Shown here one piece after another: positions 7,826-15,511 of a stretch of 64,000 nucleotides of DNA. The stretch is from a virus: IMG/VR virus record IMGVR_UViG_3300037875_000252, positions 1 through 64,000 of that record. The stretch is one strand, 5' to 3'. The notes beneath the pieces were generated by a model. The model made no database searches and had not been told where the DNA came from. It saw only the letters and a list, made by a program, of their open reading frames with translations. Position numbers and translations under genes: made by a program. Within the stretch, counting starts at the first letter, position 1, and every line of letters starts with the position of its first letter.

Positions 7826-7998
7826 ACTGTAGAATATGTGAAGAAATAGTTGGATCACTAGAAGATTTTGATTTATGTTGTATATGTTTTAATATTATTG
7901 TTTGTTTAGAAATACCTAAACATATACCTATACAACAACATTATGAATATATAAACTTAGCAGCTAAAAAAATTGTTAGAGAAAGAAGGAACAAATGA
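7822..7998 (+). CDS. HIP-box zinc-ribbon protein upstream of ribonucleotide reductase
   Basis: 58 residues: CRIC at 3-6, CCIC at 19-22, then IPKHIPIQQHYEYINL and a basic tail. The stop overlaps the start of the reductase (ATGA), so translation of the two is coupled. This is one of six cases where such a gene is immediately upstream of a replication enzyme. Confidence 0.8.
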   Translation: MNCRICEEIVGSLEDFDLCCICFNIIVCLEIPKHIPIQQHYEYINLAAKKIVRERRNK

Positions 7999-9938
7999 CA
8001 GAAAGCAACTTAGAGTTACCATCACAGTACCAAAAGTTTATACATCTCAGTAGATATAGTAGGTGGTTAGATGATAAATTATCTAGAGAAACGTGGGAAG
8101 AAACAGTAACTAGGTATATGGATTTCTTTGTTGAACATCTTAGAGATAATTGTGGTTATAACATGCCGAATAATATCTATAATGAGTTGAAATATGCTAT
8201 TATTCGGCTCAAAGTGATGCCATCTATGAGGGCGTTAATGACTGCTGGTGAAGCACTAAAGAGAGATAACTTAGCAAATTATAATTGTAGTTATATTGTT
8301 GCTGATAAGATAAGATGTTTTGATGAGATGCTTTATATATTACTTAATGGTGTTGGTGTAGGATTTAGTGTAGAAAGACAGTTTGTGCAGAAACTACCTA
8401 CAATGTCAGAAGAGTTTAATAATACAAAGACCACTATAGTTGTTGGTGATTCTAAGATGGGTTGGGCTAAAGCATATAAAGAACTTATTTCTCTACTACT
8501 TGCAGGTCAAATACCTGAGTGGGATATGTCTGGTATAAGACCAGCAGGAGCAAGATTGAAAGTGTTTGGTGGTAGAGCTTCTGGGTCAGGTCCTTTAGAT
8601 GAATTATTTAGATTCACTATTCATACATTTAAAGAGGCTAAAAGCAGGAAGTTAACATCATTTGAGGTACATAAGGTATTTTGTAAGATTGCAGATGTTG
8701 TTGTTGTTGGTGGTGTACGTAGGGCTGCATTAATATCTTTGGGTAATCTATCAGATATTAGAATGAGACATGCTAAGTCTGGTCAGTGGTGGGTAGAAAA
8801 TCCTGAACTTGCATTATCTAACAACTCTGTTTGTTATACAGAGAAACCAGATATAGGTATATTTATGGAAGAATGGTTATCATTATATAACTCTAAGTCT
8901 GGTGAGAGGGGAATATTCAATAGAATAGCAGCCATTGAAACTATAAAGAATCTTAATAATAGGGCAGGTGAAGAAAGAAGATCATTAGATAAAGAATATG
9001 GACTCAATCCATGTGGTGAAATTCTCTTGACAAGCAAAGAATGTTGTAATTTGTCAGAGTTAGTTGTAAGGTCAACAGATACAATAATAGAACTTAAAGA
9101 AAAAATTAGGATAGCTACAATAATAGGTACATTTCAGGCATCTCTTACAGATTTCAAATATGTTTCATCTAAGTGGAAAGAAAATTGTGAAGAGGAAGCA
9201 TTACTTGGTGTATCTATGACAGGTATTATGGATAACTCATTAACTAATGGATATAAAGGTAAGGAACTGTTGATTACATTATTGAATGAGTTAAGAGATT
9301 ATGCTACAGAAGTTAATAAAGAATGGTCTAAGAAGATAGGAATAAATCCTGCTGCTGCTATTACATGTGTTAAACCATCAGGTAATGTTAGCCAACTGGT
9401 TAATTCAGCATCAGGTATTCATGCTAGACATTCAGAGTATTATGTAAGATCTGTAAGGGTTAATAAAAATGATCCTATAGCTAAGTTTATGATAAGTAAA
9501 GGATTTCCTAATGAACCAGACATAACTAAACCAGACACTACAGTTATATTTAAGTTTCCTATTAAATCACCTAAAGGGTGTATAACAAGAACAGACAAAA
9601 CAGCTATAGAACAGTTAGAATTGTGGTTAATATATAAAGATCATTATTGTGACCACAACCCATCTACAACTATTAATGTTAAAGAACATGAATGGCTAGA
9701 GGTTGGTAGTTGGGTGTTTAAGAACTTTGATAAAATATCTGGTGTTGCTTTCTTACCATATTCTGAACATTCTTACAAGCAAGCACCCTATGAGGAATTT
9801 AACAAAGATGAATATAATGAATTAACTAAGATAATGCCTAAAGATGTAGATTGGAGAGAGTTGAGTAAGTTTGAGGAAGAAGATAATACTACTTCATCAC
9901 AGACGCTGGCGTGCGTATCAAATAGTTGTGAGATATAG
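7995..9938 (+). CDS. nrdJ: Adenosylcobalamin-dependent (class II) ribonucleotide reductase
   Basis: The 647-residue enzyme reduces ribonucleotides to deoxyribonucleotides using a cobalamin-derived radical, supplying DNA precursors without a separate small subunit. Visible are the active-site NPCGEILL with the radical cysteine and glutamate near residues 338-342, an early NYNCSY reductant cysteine near residue 98, the loop PSGNVSQLVNSASGIH and the C-terminal pair CVSNSCEI that relays electrons. Length and motifs fit the monomeric ribonucleoside-triphosphate type (RTPR-like). It needs vitamin B12 from the host or environment. Translationally coupled to the HIP-box gene before it. Confidence 0.93.
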   Translation: MTESNLELPSQYQKFIHLSRYSRWLDDKLSRETWEETVTRYMDFFVEHLRDNCGYNMPNNIYNELKYAIIRLKVMPSMRALMTAGEALKRDNLANYNCSYIVADKIRCFDEMLYILLNGVGVGFSVERQFVQKLPTMSEEFNNTKTTIVVGDSKMGWAKAYKELISLLLAGQIPEWDMSGIRPAGARLKVFGGRASGSGPLDELFRFTIHTFKEAKSRKLTSFEVHKVFCKIADVVVVGGVRRAALISLGNLSDIRMRHAKSGQWWVENPELALSNNSVCYTEKPDIGIFMEEWLSLYNSKSGERGIFNRIAAIETIKNLNNRAGEERRSLDKEYGLNPCGEILLTSKECCNLSELVVRSTDTIIELKEKIRIATIIGTFQASLTDFKYVSSKWKENCEEEALLGVSMTGIMDNSLTNGYKGKELLITLLNELRDYATEVNKEWSKKIGINPAAAITCVKPSGNVSQLVNSASGIHARHSEYYVRSVRVNKNDPIAKFMISKGFPNEPDITKPDTTVIFKFPIKSPKGCITRTDKTAIEQLELWLIYKDHYCDHNPSTTINVKEHEWLEVGSWVFKNFDKISGVAFLPYSEHSYKQAPYEEFNKDEYNELTKIMPKDVDWRELSKFEEEDNTTSSQTLACVSNSCEI

Positions 9939-9977
9939 CTGTACGTCACTTTACATAATGTATATTTATTAATAATG

Positions 9978-10122
9978 AAAAAACTGCACAATTATTACAA
10001 CTTAATAAAAATGGTATGGACTTAATAGTTTACTTGAGTGTTGTGATTGTGTTCAATTAGTTCCTAGTTATATACCTTTAGAACAAAAAGAAAAATACTT
10101 AGAAAGAAAATATGAAATGTAA
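9978..10122 (+). pseudogene. Decayed HIP-box gene
   Basis: The frame reading LECCDCVQLVPSYIPLEQKEKYLERKYEM ends at a stop shared with the next gene start, exactly like an intact member. Upstream in the same frame are two adjacent TAA codons, and the only nearby ATG is in another frame, so the N-terminal ribbon (which would begin KNCT) is broken. Read as a pseudogene. Confidence 0.55.
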
Positions 10123-10327
10123 ATATTGTAATAATAATAAACCTAGAATAAGTGCTACCAAACATTACACAACTGGTATTATAACACAATGGTTATCTTG
10201 TTCTGTTTGTGAAAATGTAATTCATGAGATACCAGATCACATACCAATAAAACAACATAGAAATTATATAATTTCTTATTTTAATAAATATGAAAGTTTA
10301 AAATGTAAAAAGAGAAGTTTACATTAG
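10112..10327 (+). CDS. HIP-box zinc-ribbon protein
   Basis: 71 residues: CKYC at 3-6, CSVC at about 29-32, then IPDHIPIKQHRNYIIS and a basic tail. The DNA of the box (accagatcacatacca) is identical to that of several distant members. It starts inside the decayed copy upstream. Confidence 0.8.
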   Translation: MKCKYCNNNKPRISATKHYTTGIITQWLSCSVCENVIHEIPDHIPIKQHRNYIISYFNKYESLKCKKRSLH

Positions 10328-10514
10328 GGATAAATGTAAGTGTTTTAGATGTAATAACATATTTAAAAAAATTCATATTCATCATTTAATATCTTTTATA
10401 AATAAAGATACTAGATATGAGTTAGGTAATTTAATAACTTTATGTAAACCATGTCATCTTTGGGTACATAGTAGTAAAAATATTAATAAGGAATATATAA
10501 TTGACAAATATTAA
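10323..10514 (+). pseudogene. HNH endonuclease fragment without a standard start codon
   Basis: The open frame encodes CKCFRCNNIFKKIHIHHLISF...RYELGNLITLCKPCHLWVH, a clear HNH nuclease core with two zinc-binding CxxC pairs. The frame opens after a TAA at 10299 and has no ATG, GTG or TTG; an ATT at 10323 is preceded by a weak purine-rich stretch. It is either a truncated remnant or starts at ATT. It lies next to a frameshifted methyltransferase and a decayed HIP-box gene, in a stretch that looks damaged by insertions. Confidence 0.5.
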
Positions 10515-10527
10515 AAAGGAGTCGGGG

Positions 10528-11338
10528 GTGATTGGTGGTATACTCTACAATGAATGTTGTCTTTCTTCTATGAACAGAATGAAAGATGATTTTGTAGATT
10601 TAACTATTACGTCACCCCCTTATTAACGATGCTGTAAGGGATTACAAAGGATTTAAGTTTGATTATAAACCAATAATCAAAGAATTATTTAGAGTAACTA
10701 AAAAAGGTGGTGTGGTTGTTTGGGTAGTCAATGATCAAGTTATAAATGCTTCTGAATCTGGTACAAGTTTCATACATGCTCTAGAATTCATCAATCAGGG
10801 ATTTAAGTTACATGATACTATGATATATGAGAAGAATGGTGCCACATTTCCAGCCAGAAGAGATGGTAATAGGTACACACAAATATTTGAATTTATGTTT
10901 GTGTTCTCTAAAGGTAAACCAAAGACAGCTAATCTTCTGTGTGATAAGGAAAATATCTATAGAGGTGATAAACCACATAAAACTAAGTATAGAGATAAAG
11001 AAGGAACATTAATATCTAGAATACAAAAGCCAGTTCCATCTCACAGCCCTAGAAATAATATTTGGAGATATATTACAGGTAAGTATTGTAGTACTAAGGA
11101 TGAAATAGCATTTGAACATCCAGCTATTATGCCTGAGTTACTTGCTAATGACCATATATTGACATGGAGTAATGAGAATGATATAATTTACGATATATGT
11201 GGTGGTTCTGGTAGCACAGGTATTATGGCATATGAGAATAATAGAAAGTTTATTATGTCAGAGATTTCATCTGAATATTGTGATATAATTAAGAAAAGGT
11301 TTAAAACTAGATTTGGTAAGGAGATTAATGTATTATGA
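10528..11338 (+). pseudogene. DNA methyltransferase (N4-cytosine/N6-adenine type), split by a +1 frameshift
   Basis: A GTG start behind aaaaagga gives MIGGILYNECC...DLTITSPPY, containing the catalytic TSPPY motif, and then a TAA at 10624. One base further on, the frame continues as NDAVRDYKGFKFDYKPIIKE and runs to the SAM-binding CGGSGSTGIMAYENN and the stop at 11338. Removing one T from tatt at 10621-10624 joins the two parts into a normal beta-class methyltransferase of about 270 residues. It would methylate phage DNA, for example against restriction. The break may be a mutation, a sequencing error or recoding. The C-terminal part alone lacks the catalytic motif. Confidence 0.75.
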
Positions 11339-11553
11339 TATGTGTTAAATGTAAAGAATATTATGTAGATACATTCAATACACAAGAATATGTTGATGGA
11401 AAGATTGTTGATATAAAATATGAGCCACCAGATATAAAATTTTGTATTTCCTGTAGATTAAATATTGTACCAGATCATATACCTACCAGTAACAATAACG
11501 ATTTACAATATGGTAAATACGTAATGGCTTATCAAAGGAAATACTATGGATGA
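11335..11553 (+). CDS. HIP-box zinc-ribbon protein, interrupted box
   Basis: 72 residues: CVKC at 3-6, CISC at about 38-41, then VPDHIP followed by an unusual insertion (TSNNNDLQY) before GKYVMAYQRKYYG. The Q-x-x-K-Y half of the box is therefore displaced. Overlaps the methyltransferase end by ATGA. Confidence 0.75.
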   Translation: MICVKCKEYYVDTFNTQEYVDGKIVDIKYEPPDIKFCISCRLNIVPDHIPTSNNNDLQYGKYVMAYQRKYYG

Positions 11554-11734
11554 AGCTGATAAAATAATGAATTGTAAAATGTGTTTAGATCAGTGTACAT
11601 CAGTAAAAGATTTCAATAGTTCTACATGTAATGATTGTGATACTTATGTAGTACCAGATCATATACCAGAAGAACAACATTTTAAATTTGTTACAAATTA
11701 TATAAGGAAATACCATGAGAATATACTGCCCTGA
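11546..11734 (+). CDS. HIP-box zinc-ribbon protein
   Basis: 62 residues: CKMC at about 10-13, CNDC at about 28-31, then VPDHIPEEQHFKFVTN. The start lies inside the previous gene end and the end overlaps the next start. Confidence 0.8.
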   Translation: MDEADKIMNCKMCLDQCTSVKDFNSSTCNDCDTYVVPDHIPEEQHFKFVTNYIRKYHENILP

Positions 11735-11921
11735 ATGTAGTGAAAGATTAGTTATTGCTGGATCAGAAGTTAGTTGTGAGATAGAATGTCCTAATTCTCA
11801 TTGTGAGTATGAAGGACCTAGATTATCAGTTGATATACCTAATGAATATATATGTGAGGCACTTGTGAAAGCATTTCTAGTATTGGAAGGTTTAAATGAA
11901 GAATCTACAAATAACCTGTAA
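11715..11921 (+). CDS. Zinc-ribbon protein without HIP box
   Basis: 68 residues with CPEC at 5-8 and CEIECPNSHC at about 21-30, then an acidic helical tail. It differs from its neighbours in lacking the HIP box, although a short VDIPNEYICEAL segment occupies that position and could be a diverged form. It overlaps both flanking genes. Function unknown. Confidence 0.65.
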   Translation: MRIYCPECSERLVIAGSEVSCEIECPNSHCEYEGPRLSVDIPNEYICEALVKAFLVLEGLNEESTNNL

Positions 11922-12108
11922 AGATTGTTGTAAAGTATGTAATATAACTAAATTTAGCAATCATTATCTATATTGGTGTATGTGTGAACCTAATGGTTTA
12001 ATGAAACATGTGTATATTCCAGACCACATACCATCAAAACAACATAGGAAATATATGAAGGAGAAATATGGCAAGACAGAAATATGGCAAGAAAGAAAAA
12101 TGATTTAG
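11896..12108 (+). CDS. HIP-box zinc-ribbon protein
   Basis: 70 residues: CKDCCKVC at 8-15, CMC at about 28-30, then IPDHIPSKQHRKYMKEKYG and a polar tail. It starts within the end of the previous gene. The tail runs about 15 residues beyond the box, longer than usual. Confidence 0.8.
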   Translation: MKNLQITCKDCCKVCNITKFSNHYLYWCMCEPNGLMKHVYIPDHIPSKQHRKYMKEKYGKTEIWQERKMI

Positions 12109-12152
12109 AAACTTTGAAAAAACTAAAGGAGAAATATGAGTGAGGATATTAT

Positions 12153-12365
12153 ATGAAATGTTATGTATGTGGTTCTTCAGATGTAATAATGTATGATCAC
12201 ATAGGATATACATTCTACAGTTTTATGTGTAATAACTGTAATAAATATAATCCTAATATTATAGGATCTGGTAGGGTATTTGTAGATATACCAAAACATA
12301 TACCTTATAAACAAATACAAAAATATAAAGATAAAATAAGAGAGAAAAATAATGCCAATATATGA
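12153..12365 (+). CDS. HIP-box zinc-ribbon protein
   Basis: 70 residues: CYVC at 3-6, CNNC at about 26-29, then IPKHIPYKQIQKYKDKIREK. It overlaps the FmdB-like gene that follows. Confidence 0.8.
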   Translation: MKCYVCGSSDVIMYDHIGYTFYSFMCNNCNKYNPNIIGSGRVFVDIPKHIPYKQIQKYKDKIREKNNANI

Positions 12366-12537
12366 TTATCAATGTAATAACTGTAAAGTAGTATTTGAAC
12401 ACTATCAGAAGATTAACAGTAAACCAATTAGAAAATGTAAATCTTGTAAAGAATTTAAGTTACAGAGATTAATATGTAAACCTAACATTATCTTTAAAGG
12501 GCCAGGTTTTTATGTCAACGACTATAAGAATAAATAG
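12352..12537 (+). CDS. FmdB-like single-domain zinc-ribbon protein
   Basis: 61 residues opening with MPIYDYQCNNCKVVFEHYQ and a second pair CKSC at about 34-37, then a tail with FKGPGFYVNDYK. MPxYxYxCxxCxxxFE...CxxC...FxGxGFYxxDY is the signature of the FmdB family of putative regulatory proteins. Overlaps both neighbouring HIP-box genes. Function not established for the family. Confidence 0.85.
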   Translation: MPIYDYQCNNCKVVFEHYQKINSKPIRKCKSCKEFKLQRLICKPNIIFKGPGFYVNDYKNK

Positions 12538-12718
12538 ATGTAAATTATGTGTTACAAGTGATGATAGTGATGAAGAATATTATAGAACTAATAATTATGT
12601 GGATTTCAATACTTCATACTGTGTTACTTCTTGTGATGGTGGAATAGTTCCTAAACATATACACAAATCACAAGTATTTAAATATATTAAATTATCTATT
12701 GAGAAACATAATGAATAA
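12512..12718 (+). CDS. HIP-box zinc-ribbon protein, variant HIH box
   Basis: 68 residues: CKLC at about 10-13, CVTSC at about 37-41, then VPKHIHKSQVFKYIKL. The proline of HIP is replaced by histidine. Similar in its spacing and acidic middle to the next gene, so these two may be a tandem duplicate. Confidence 0.75.
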   Translation: MSTTIRINRCKLCVTSDDSDEEYYRTNNYVDFNTSYCVTSCDGGIVPKHIHKSQVFKYIKLSIEKHNE

Positions 12719-12902
12719 ACTTAAAGAATGTAAAACTTGTATAAACGTAGGAGGTTATAGAGATTGCTTTAATAGAAATGATCATGAAGAATTTTTCTCA
12801 GTTTATTGTAGAACTGGTTGTAAACTTAAATTAGTACCTAATCATATACCTAATGAACAAGTAATAAAATACCTAAAGAAAATTTTTAAGGGGTACCTAT
12901 GA
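12711..12902 (+). CDS. HIP-box zinc-ribbon protein
   Basis: 63 residues from the ATG overlapping the previous stop (another in-frame ATG lies 12 bases earlier). CKTC at about 7-10, CRTGC at about 33-37, then VPNHIPNEQVIKYLKK. Confidence 0.75.
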   Translation: MNKLKECKTCINVGGYRDCFNRNDHEEFFSVYCRTGCKLKLVPNHIPNEQVIKYLKKIFKGYL

Positions 12903-13066
12903 AAAATAACTATAAACCAGAAGTTTGTAAAGGGTGCATACTTTATCAATCACCACCTTGGGATGATAATACATGTAAAAAATGTAGTAATAGTATTCCC
13001 AAACATATACCAGCAGAGCAATCTTATAACTTTGTAATTAAATCTTTTATTAAACTATACCTATGA
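12899..13066 (+). CDS. HIP-box zinc-ribbon protein
   Basis: 55 residues: CKGC at 10-13, CKKC at 26-29, then IPKHIPAEQSYNFVIK. Start and end both overlap neighbours by ATGA. Confidence 0.8.
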   Translation: MKNNYKPEVCKGCILYQSPPWDDNTCKKCSNSIPKHIPAEQSYNFVIKSFIKLYL

Positions 13067-13086
13067 AATGTATTATATGTACTTAA
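13063..13086 (+). pseudogene. HIP-box gene stub
   Basis: ATG AAA TGT ATT ATA TGT ACT TAA reads MKCIICT, the usual start of a HIP-box protein, and stops after one CxxC. The rest of the gene appears lost; the tandem repeats begin 45 bases downstream. It marks the end of the HIP-box run. Confidence 0.5.
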
Positions 13087-13130
13087 AAGCAAAATATCCA
13101 AATAATAAAATAGTATTGTGGAGACATTGT

Positions 13131-13221
13131 AAAATATCTTCCTAAAATATCTTCCTAAAATATCTTCCTAAAATATCTTCCTAAAATATCTTCCTAAAAT
13201 ATCTTCCTAAAATATCTTCCT
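13131..13221. repeat. 13-bp tandem repeat, seven exact copies
   Basis: Seven identical copies of aaaatatcttcct, head to tail. The unit is not a multiple of three, and stops appear in the frames, so it is not a coding repeat. Such identity indicates recent expansion. It borders the gene-free region and may belong to a replication origin. Confidence 0.95.
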
Positions 13222-13843
13222 CATCTTTACACCAGGAAATGTGTGTGATATCTAATTGAGACTCAATTAGATTTATTGTTTGTAATTGTAAACATTTAAT
13301 AAAGCTAACAATATAGGCTGATTTTGCGTATATAAGGAACGCACACGCGATGCAAAAACCATACCAAAAAACCAGTAAAACACAACTATTTTTACTCTCA
13401 TAATTCCTTGTCATAAACCCTTATTCTATGGTACTTTACAAAGTTAATAGTTATCCACAATTTTAAATACATTGTAAACTCTTTTATATCAGTTACTTAT
13501 GACTATTTTTTAAGTGTGTATACAATGTAGTCGTAAAGTACCATCAAATGGTTACTTATGACTTGTCTTTGAGTTTTTTAGAGATATAAAAAACATGAAA
13601 TAAAAGTAAAGTTTTTTTGCTTTTATAAAGCATTATAATAAAAGGCTTTATGACAAGAAAAAAAATCAACCTCTCCCAGACTATTGACAAACAAACTTTT
13701 TCTGGTAAAATAATAGCATAACACGAAACGAAACACGAAACTAAAATAGTTACTCTGTTCTTTCTGTTATAAAGTAGTAAAGACAAGTGACACTTAAACA
13801 AGTGTATTTTATAAATCTTGTCAATTAGTTAGGAGAATAAAAA
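13222..13843. other. Gene-free region with origin-like signals
   Basis: No convincing gene on either strand. It contains a 23-bp palindrome (atctaattgag / ctcaattagat, 13250-13272), a perfect DnaA box ttatccaca at 13451, and nested inverted repeats: ggtactttac...gtaaagtacc (from 13430, to 13542) enclosing tacattgta (13468) and tacaatgta (13521). The sequence gttacttatgact occurs twice (13492, 13551). TTATGACAA occurs on both strands (13408, 13648). A sigma70-like promoter lies at 13684. The layout fits a replication origin or a major control region. Confidence 0.55.
13684..13711 (+). promoter_or_regulatory. Sigma70-like promoter
   Basis: TTGACA at 13684 and TAAAAT at 13706, separated by 16 bases, on the plus strand and upstream of the small-gene operon starting at 13844. 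No other start signal for this operon is as good. Confidence 0.6.
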
Positions 13844-14020
13844 ATGAAATGGGATTATGAATTGTATCAGAAAAAAGTAAATCAAGTAAAAACTTTACTC
13901 GATAGCATTGAAATAATGAAAAGATACAATAATAGTAAAGAACAGTCAAAATACTGGGAAACTACTTTTAACGCTATAAGTAGTATTAATAAAGAAATAG
14001 CGTTAATGACTCAAGATTGA
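13844..14020 (+). CDS. Small helical protein, function unknown
   Basis: 58 residues preceded by an aggagaataaaaa ribosome binding site. The sequence is polar and predicted helical throughout (YQKKVNQVKTLLDSIEIMKR, NAISSINKEIALM), without cysteines. It is the first gene after the origin-like region and its promoter, a position typical of early regulators; that role is inference only. Confidence 0.7.
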   Translation: MKWDYELYQKKVNQVKTLLDSIEIMKRYNNSKEQSKYWETTFNAISSINKEIALMTQD

Positions 14021-14032
14021 AAATTGACAAGT

Positions 14033-14046
14033 GTTCGCACATGCGA
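14033..14046. promoter_or_regulatory. Operator-like palindrome
   Basis: ttcgcacatgcgaa is an inverted repeat of ttcgca with a 2-base centre. It lies just after a TTGACA at 14024 in the gap before a small membrane-protein gene, where a repressor could act. No -10 at proper spacing is clear. Confidence 0.4.
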
Positions 14047-14081
14047 AAAGTATTTTATATTTACAATTATTTGGAGTAATT

Positions 14082-14234
14082 TTGATATGCGATAAAACCA
14101 GTATTTCAAATACAATAGATATTTTTCAAGGTTTATTTGAAAACCTATTGTCAATTACAATTAAGATTTTAAAAACTATATTTTATATTTTAGTATTCTA
14201 TATTACAACATTAATTATTAAGGAGAGTAAATAA
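14082..14234 (+). CDS. Single-helix membrane protein (TTG start)
   Basis: 50 residues from TTG, chosen because ggag lies at the right distance before it; an upstream in-frame GTG would place the start inside the palindrome. The C-terminal half (ILKTIFYILVFYITTLIIKESK) is one membrane helix with a short charged end. Ends directly before the next start. Confidence 0.55.
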   Translation: MICDKTSISNTIDIFQGLFENLLSITIKILKTIFYILVFYITTLIIKESK

Positions 14235-14510
14235 ATGGCTAAGGAAAATATAGTAAAAGAACCAGTGTTCACAAAATTGTATTTACCATCACTAGGTATC
14301 CGTAGTATGGAGGTAGATTTAAATGTCCTTAAGGAATCAAGAACAAACGATTTAAGAGGTTACGCAACCAGCACTTTCCAAACTGAAAACGGTAGTCTTG
14401 CAGCAATAGCAAATTCTGACAATTCCGGTGCTATTATGATAGACATACTTCTGTCAGATACTACCAAAAAAAGCAAGGGCAAGAAAAAAGGCACAACAAA
14501 TTTGCTATAA
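14235..14510 (+). CDS. Hypothetical early protein
   Basis: 91 residues, with ribosome binding site aaggagagtaaata. The middle reads like a small alpha/beta domain (FTKLYLPSLGIRSMEVDLNVL, GSLAAIANSDNSGAIMIDILL) with a lysine-rich tail (KKSKGKKKG). No known motif. Preceded immediately by the membrane protein and followed by a hairpin. Confidence 0.65.
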   Translation: MAKENIVKEPVFTKLYLPSLGIRSMEVDLNVLKESRTNDLRGYATSTFQTENGSLAAIANSDNSGAIMIDILLSDTTKKSKGKKKGTTNLL

Positions 14511-14558
14511 TCTTTTTGAATAGGGATTATATATGGTAACTTTATAAATTTCAATCTG

Positions 14559-14609
14559 TACTGGATAGACTAGAAACGATTCTATTCTATAAAGCTAGTC
14601 TATCCAGTA
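14559..14609 (+). other. 15-bp perfect hairpin
   Basis: tactggatagactag pairs perfectly with ctagtctatccagta around a 21-base loop. There is no T-run after it. It separates the genes at 14235 and 14633 and resembles the other long-stem hairpins of the window in form, not in sequence. Confidence 0.65.
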
Positions 14610-14632
14610 ACAACCATAAAAAGAGGTTTACA

Positions 14633-14953
14633 ATGGAAACCACACAACAACAAATAATTGACAAGATTACTCATGCAATCCAGAATAAAAAAACTATAGA
14701 GATTGAATATAAAAAACCAAATGAAGAAAGTACATTAAGGGTAATAAATCCGCATAATTTGTTTGAGAATTATAAAGGTACTATTCTAGTGGATTCTGTA
14801 GAGCTAGACAATGAAAAAGGGCAAGTCTGGAAAATGTTTGATATAACCAAAATCAAAATTGTAATAAATACAGCACGGAAATTTATTCCAGATTCACGCT
14901 ATAACGCTACCAGTTCACGTTATAACCTGTCAAGAGTAGCTATAGAAATTTAA
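14633..14953 (+). CDS. Small WYL-domain-like protein
   Basis: 106 residues resembling a lone WYL domain: helix then IQNKKTIEIEYKKPNEESTLRVINPHNLFENYKGTILVDS (broken here by length) and VWKMFDITKIKIV. The pattern of a hydrophobic EIEY strand, R.I.P, a short turn and a final F.i.kI strand is that of WYL domains, which bind nucleic acid or nucleotide ligands and control transcription regulators. Phage WYL proteins are often regulators of host or phage expression. Ribosome binding site aagagg precedes the ATG. Confidence 0.55.
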   Translation: METTQQQIIDKITHAIQNKKTIEIEYKKPNEESTLRVINPHNLFENYKGTILVDSVELDNEKGQVWKMFDITKIKIVINTARKFIPDSRYNATSSRYNLSRVAIEI

Positions 14954-14986
14954 ACCTTTTAGAATCAATTTCAGGAACTATTAACC

Positions 14987-15145
14987 ATGCCAAACTACAG
15001 AACTAAAGTGTTAAAACGTAATAAGAAAAAAGAAAGTATAACTTTCTTAATGGAACAAATAAACGAAACTAAACAAAATAGACTCGATAACATTTTTCAG
15101 GATTTACTAGAGAAACATAATGACAAAGAAAAAAATCAATTTTAA
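14987..15145 (+). CDS. Small basic protein
   Basis: 52 residues, rich in lysine and arginine at the start (TKVLKRNKKKES) then helical (TFLMEQINETKQNRLDNIFQDLLEKH). The end overlaps the next gene by 26 bases. ggaacta before the ATG is only a weak ribosome binding site. Function unknown. Confidence 0.55.
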   Translation: MPNYRTKVLKRNKKKESITFLMEQINETKQNRLDNIFQDLLEKHNDKEKNQF

Positions 15146-15323
15146 AATAGTCTCCTCAGATAGTTACGGAATGATAACTGTTACTATTGATAACAAATAC
15201 TATCAATATCAGATAGAAGGCTATCAAATTGAGCGTGTAAGAGACTTAGCAAAGTATTCGGGGTATAAAGCATTAACTTATTTAAAACAAGCCACAAAGG
15301 AAACTAAGAGGATAAAACCATGA
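15120..15323 (+). CDS. Small protein, KTSC-like at best
   Basis: 67 residues: a basic start, then VTIDNKYYQYQIEGYQIERVRDLAKYSGYKALTYLKQ in two pieces. The Y.Y.I.G..IE...dla...GYkaL.YLK pattern faintly recalls the KTSC fold; this is weak. Part of the rightward small-gene operon. Confidence 0.5.
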   Translation: MTKKKINFKIVSSDSYGMITVTIDNKYYQYQIEGYQIERVRDLAKYSGYKALTYLKQATKETKRIKP

Positions 15324-15427
15324 CAATAAAACCTATAACTATAACTATTGTATGCTGAAACGACACCTTTTCTATTATCAGTTGTAACATCTCTACAATT
15401 CTAATACTTTCCATAGGAGGATAATAA

Positions 15428-15511
15428 ATGGAATTATTCTACAAAATTGTATTTATTAATATAATAGTTTCTATGTTTTTTCTGTTATATTCAGAATTAA
15501 TAATAAAATAA
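15428..15511 (+). CDS. 27-residue membrane peptide
   Basis: MELFYKIVFINIIVSMFFLL then YSELIIK: a single membrane helix behind a very strong ribosome binding site (ataggaggataata). It is too short for certainty, but the strong site and clean helix argue that it is made. Last gene of the rightward operon. Confidence 0.5.
   Translation: MELFYKIVFINIIVSMFFLLYSELIIK

Noticed and set aside
12084-12143. 19-codon frame (MARKKNDLETLKKLKEKYE)
   Set aside because: Too short to support; it could be a leader peptide, but the ribosome binding site and conservation are not visible.
13131-13221. Tandem array considered as a CRISPR
   Set aside because: The copies are directly adjacent with no spacers, and no cas genes are present.
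13181-13801. Two minus-strand open frames (77 and 81 codons) in the origin-like region
   Set aside because: One runs through the 13-bp repeats, both lack ribosome binding sites and recognisable protein features, and they overlap palindromes and the DnaA box.
14031-14081. GTG at 14031 as start of the small membrane protein
   Set aside because: It would put the start inside the ttcgcacatgcgaa palindrome without a ribosome binding site; TTG at 14082 has one.
15320-15358. 12-codon frame after the 15120 gene
   Set aside because: No independent evidence of translation.
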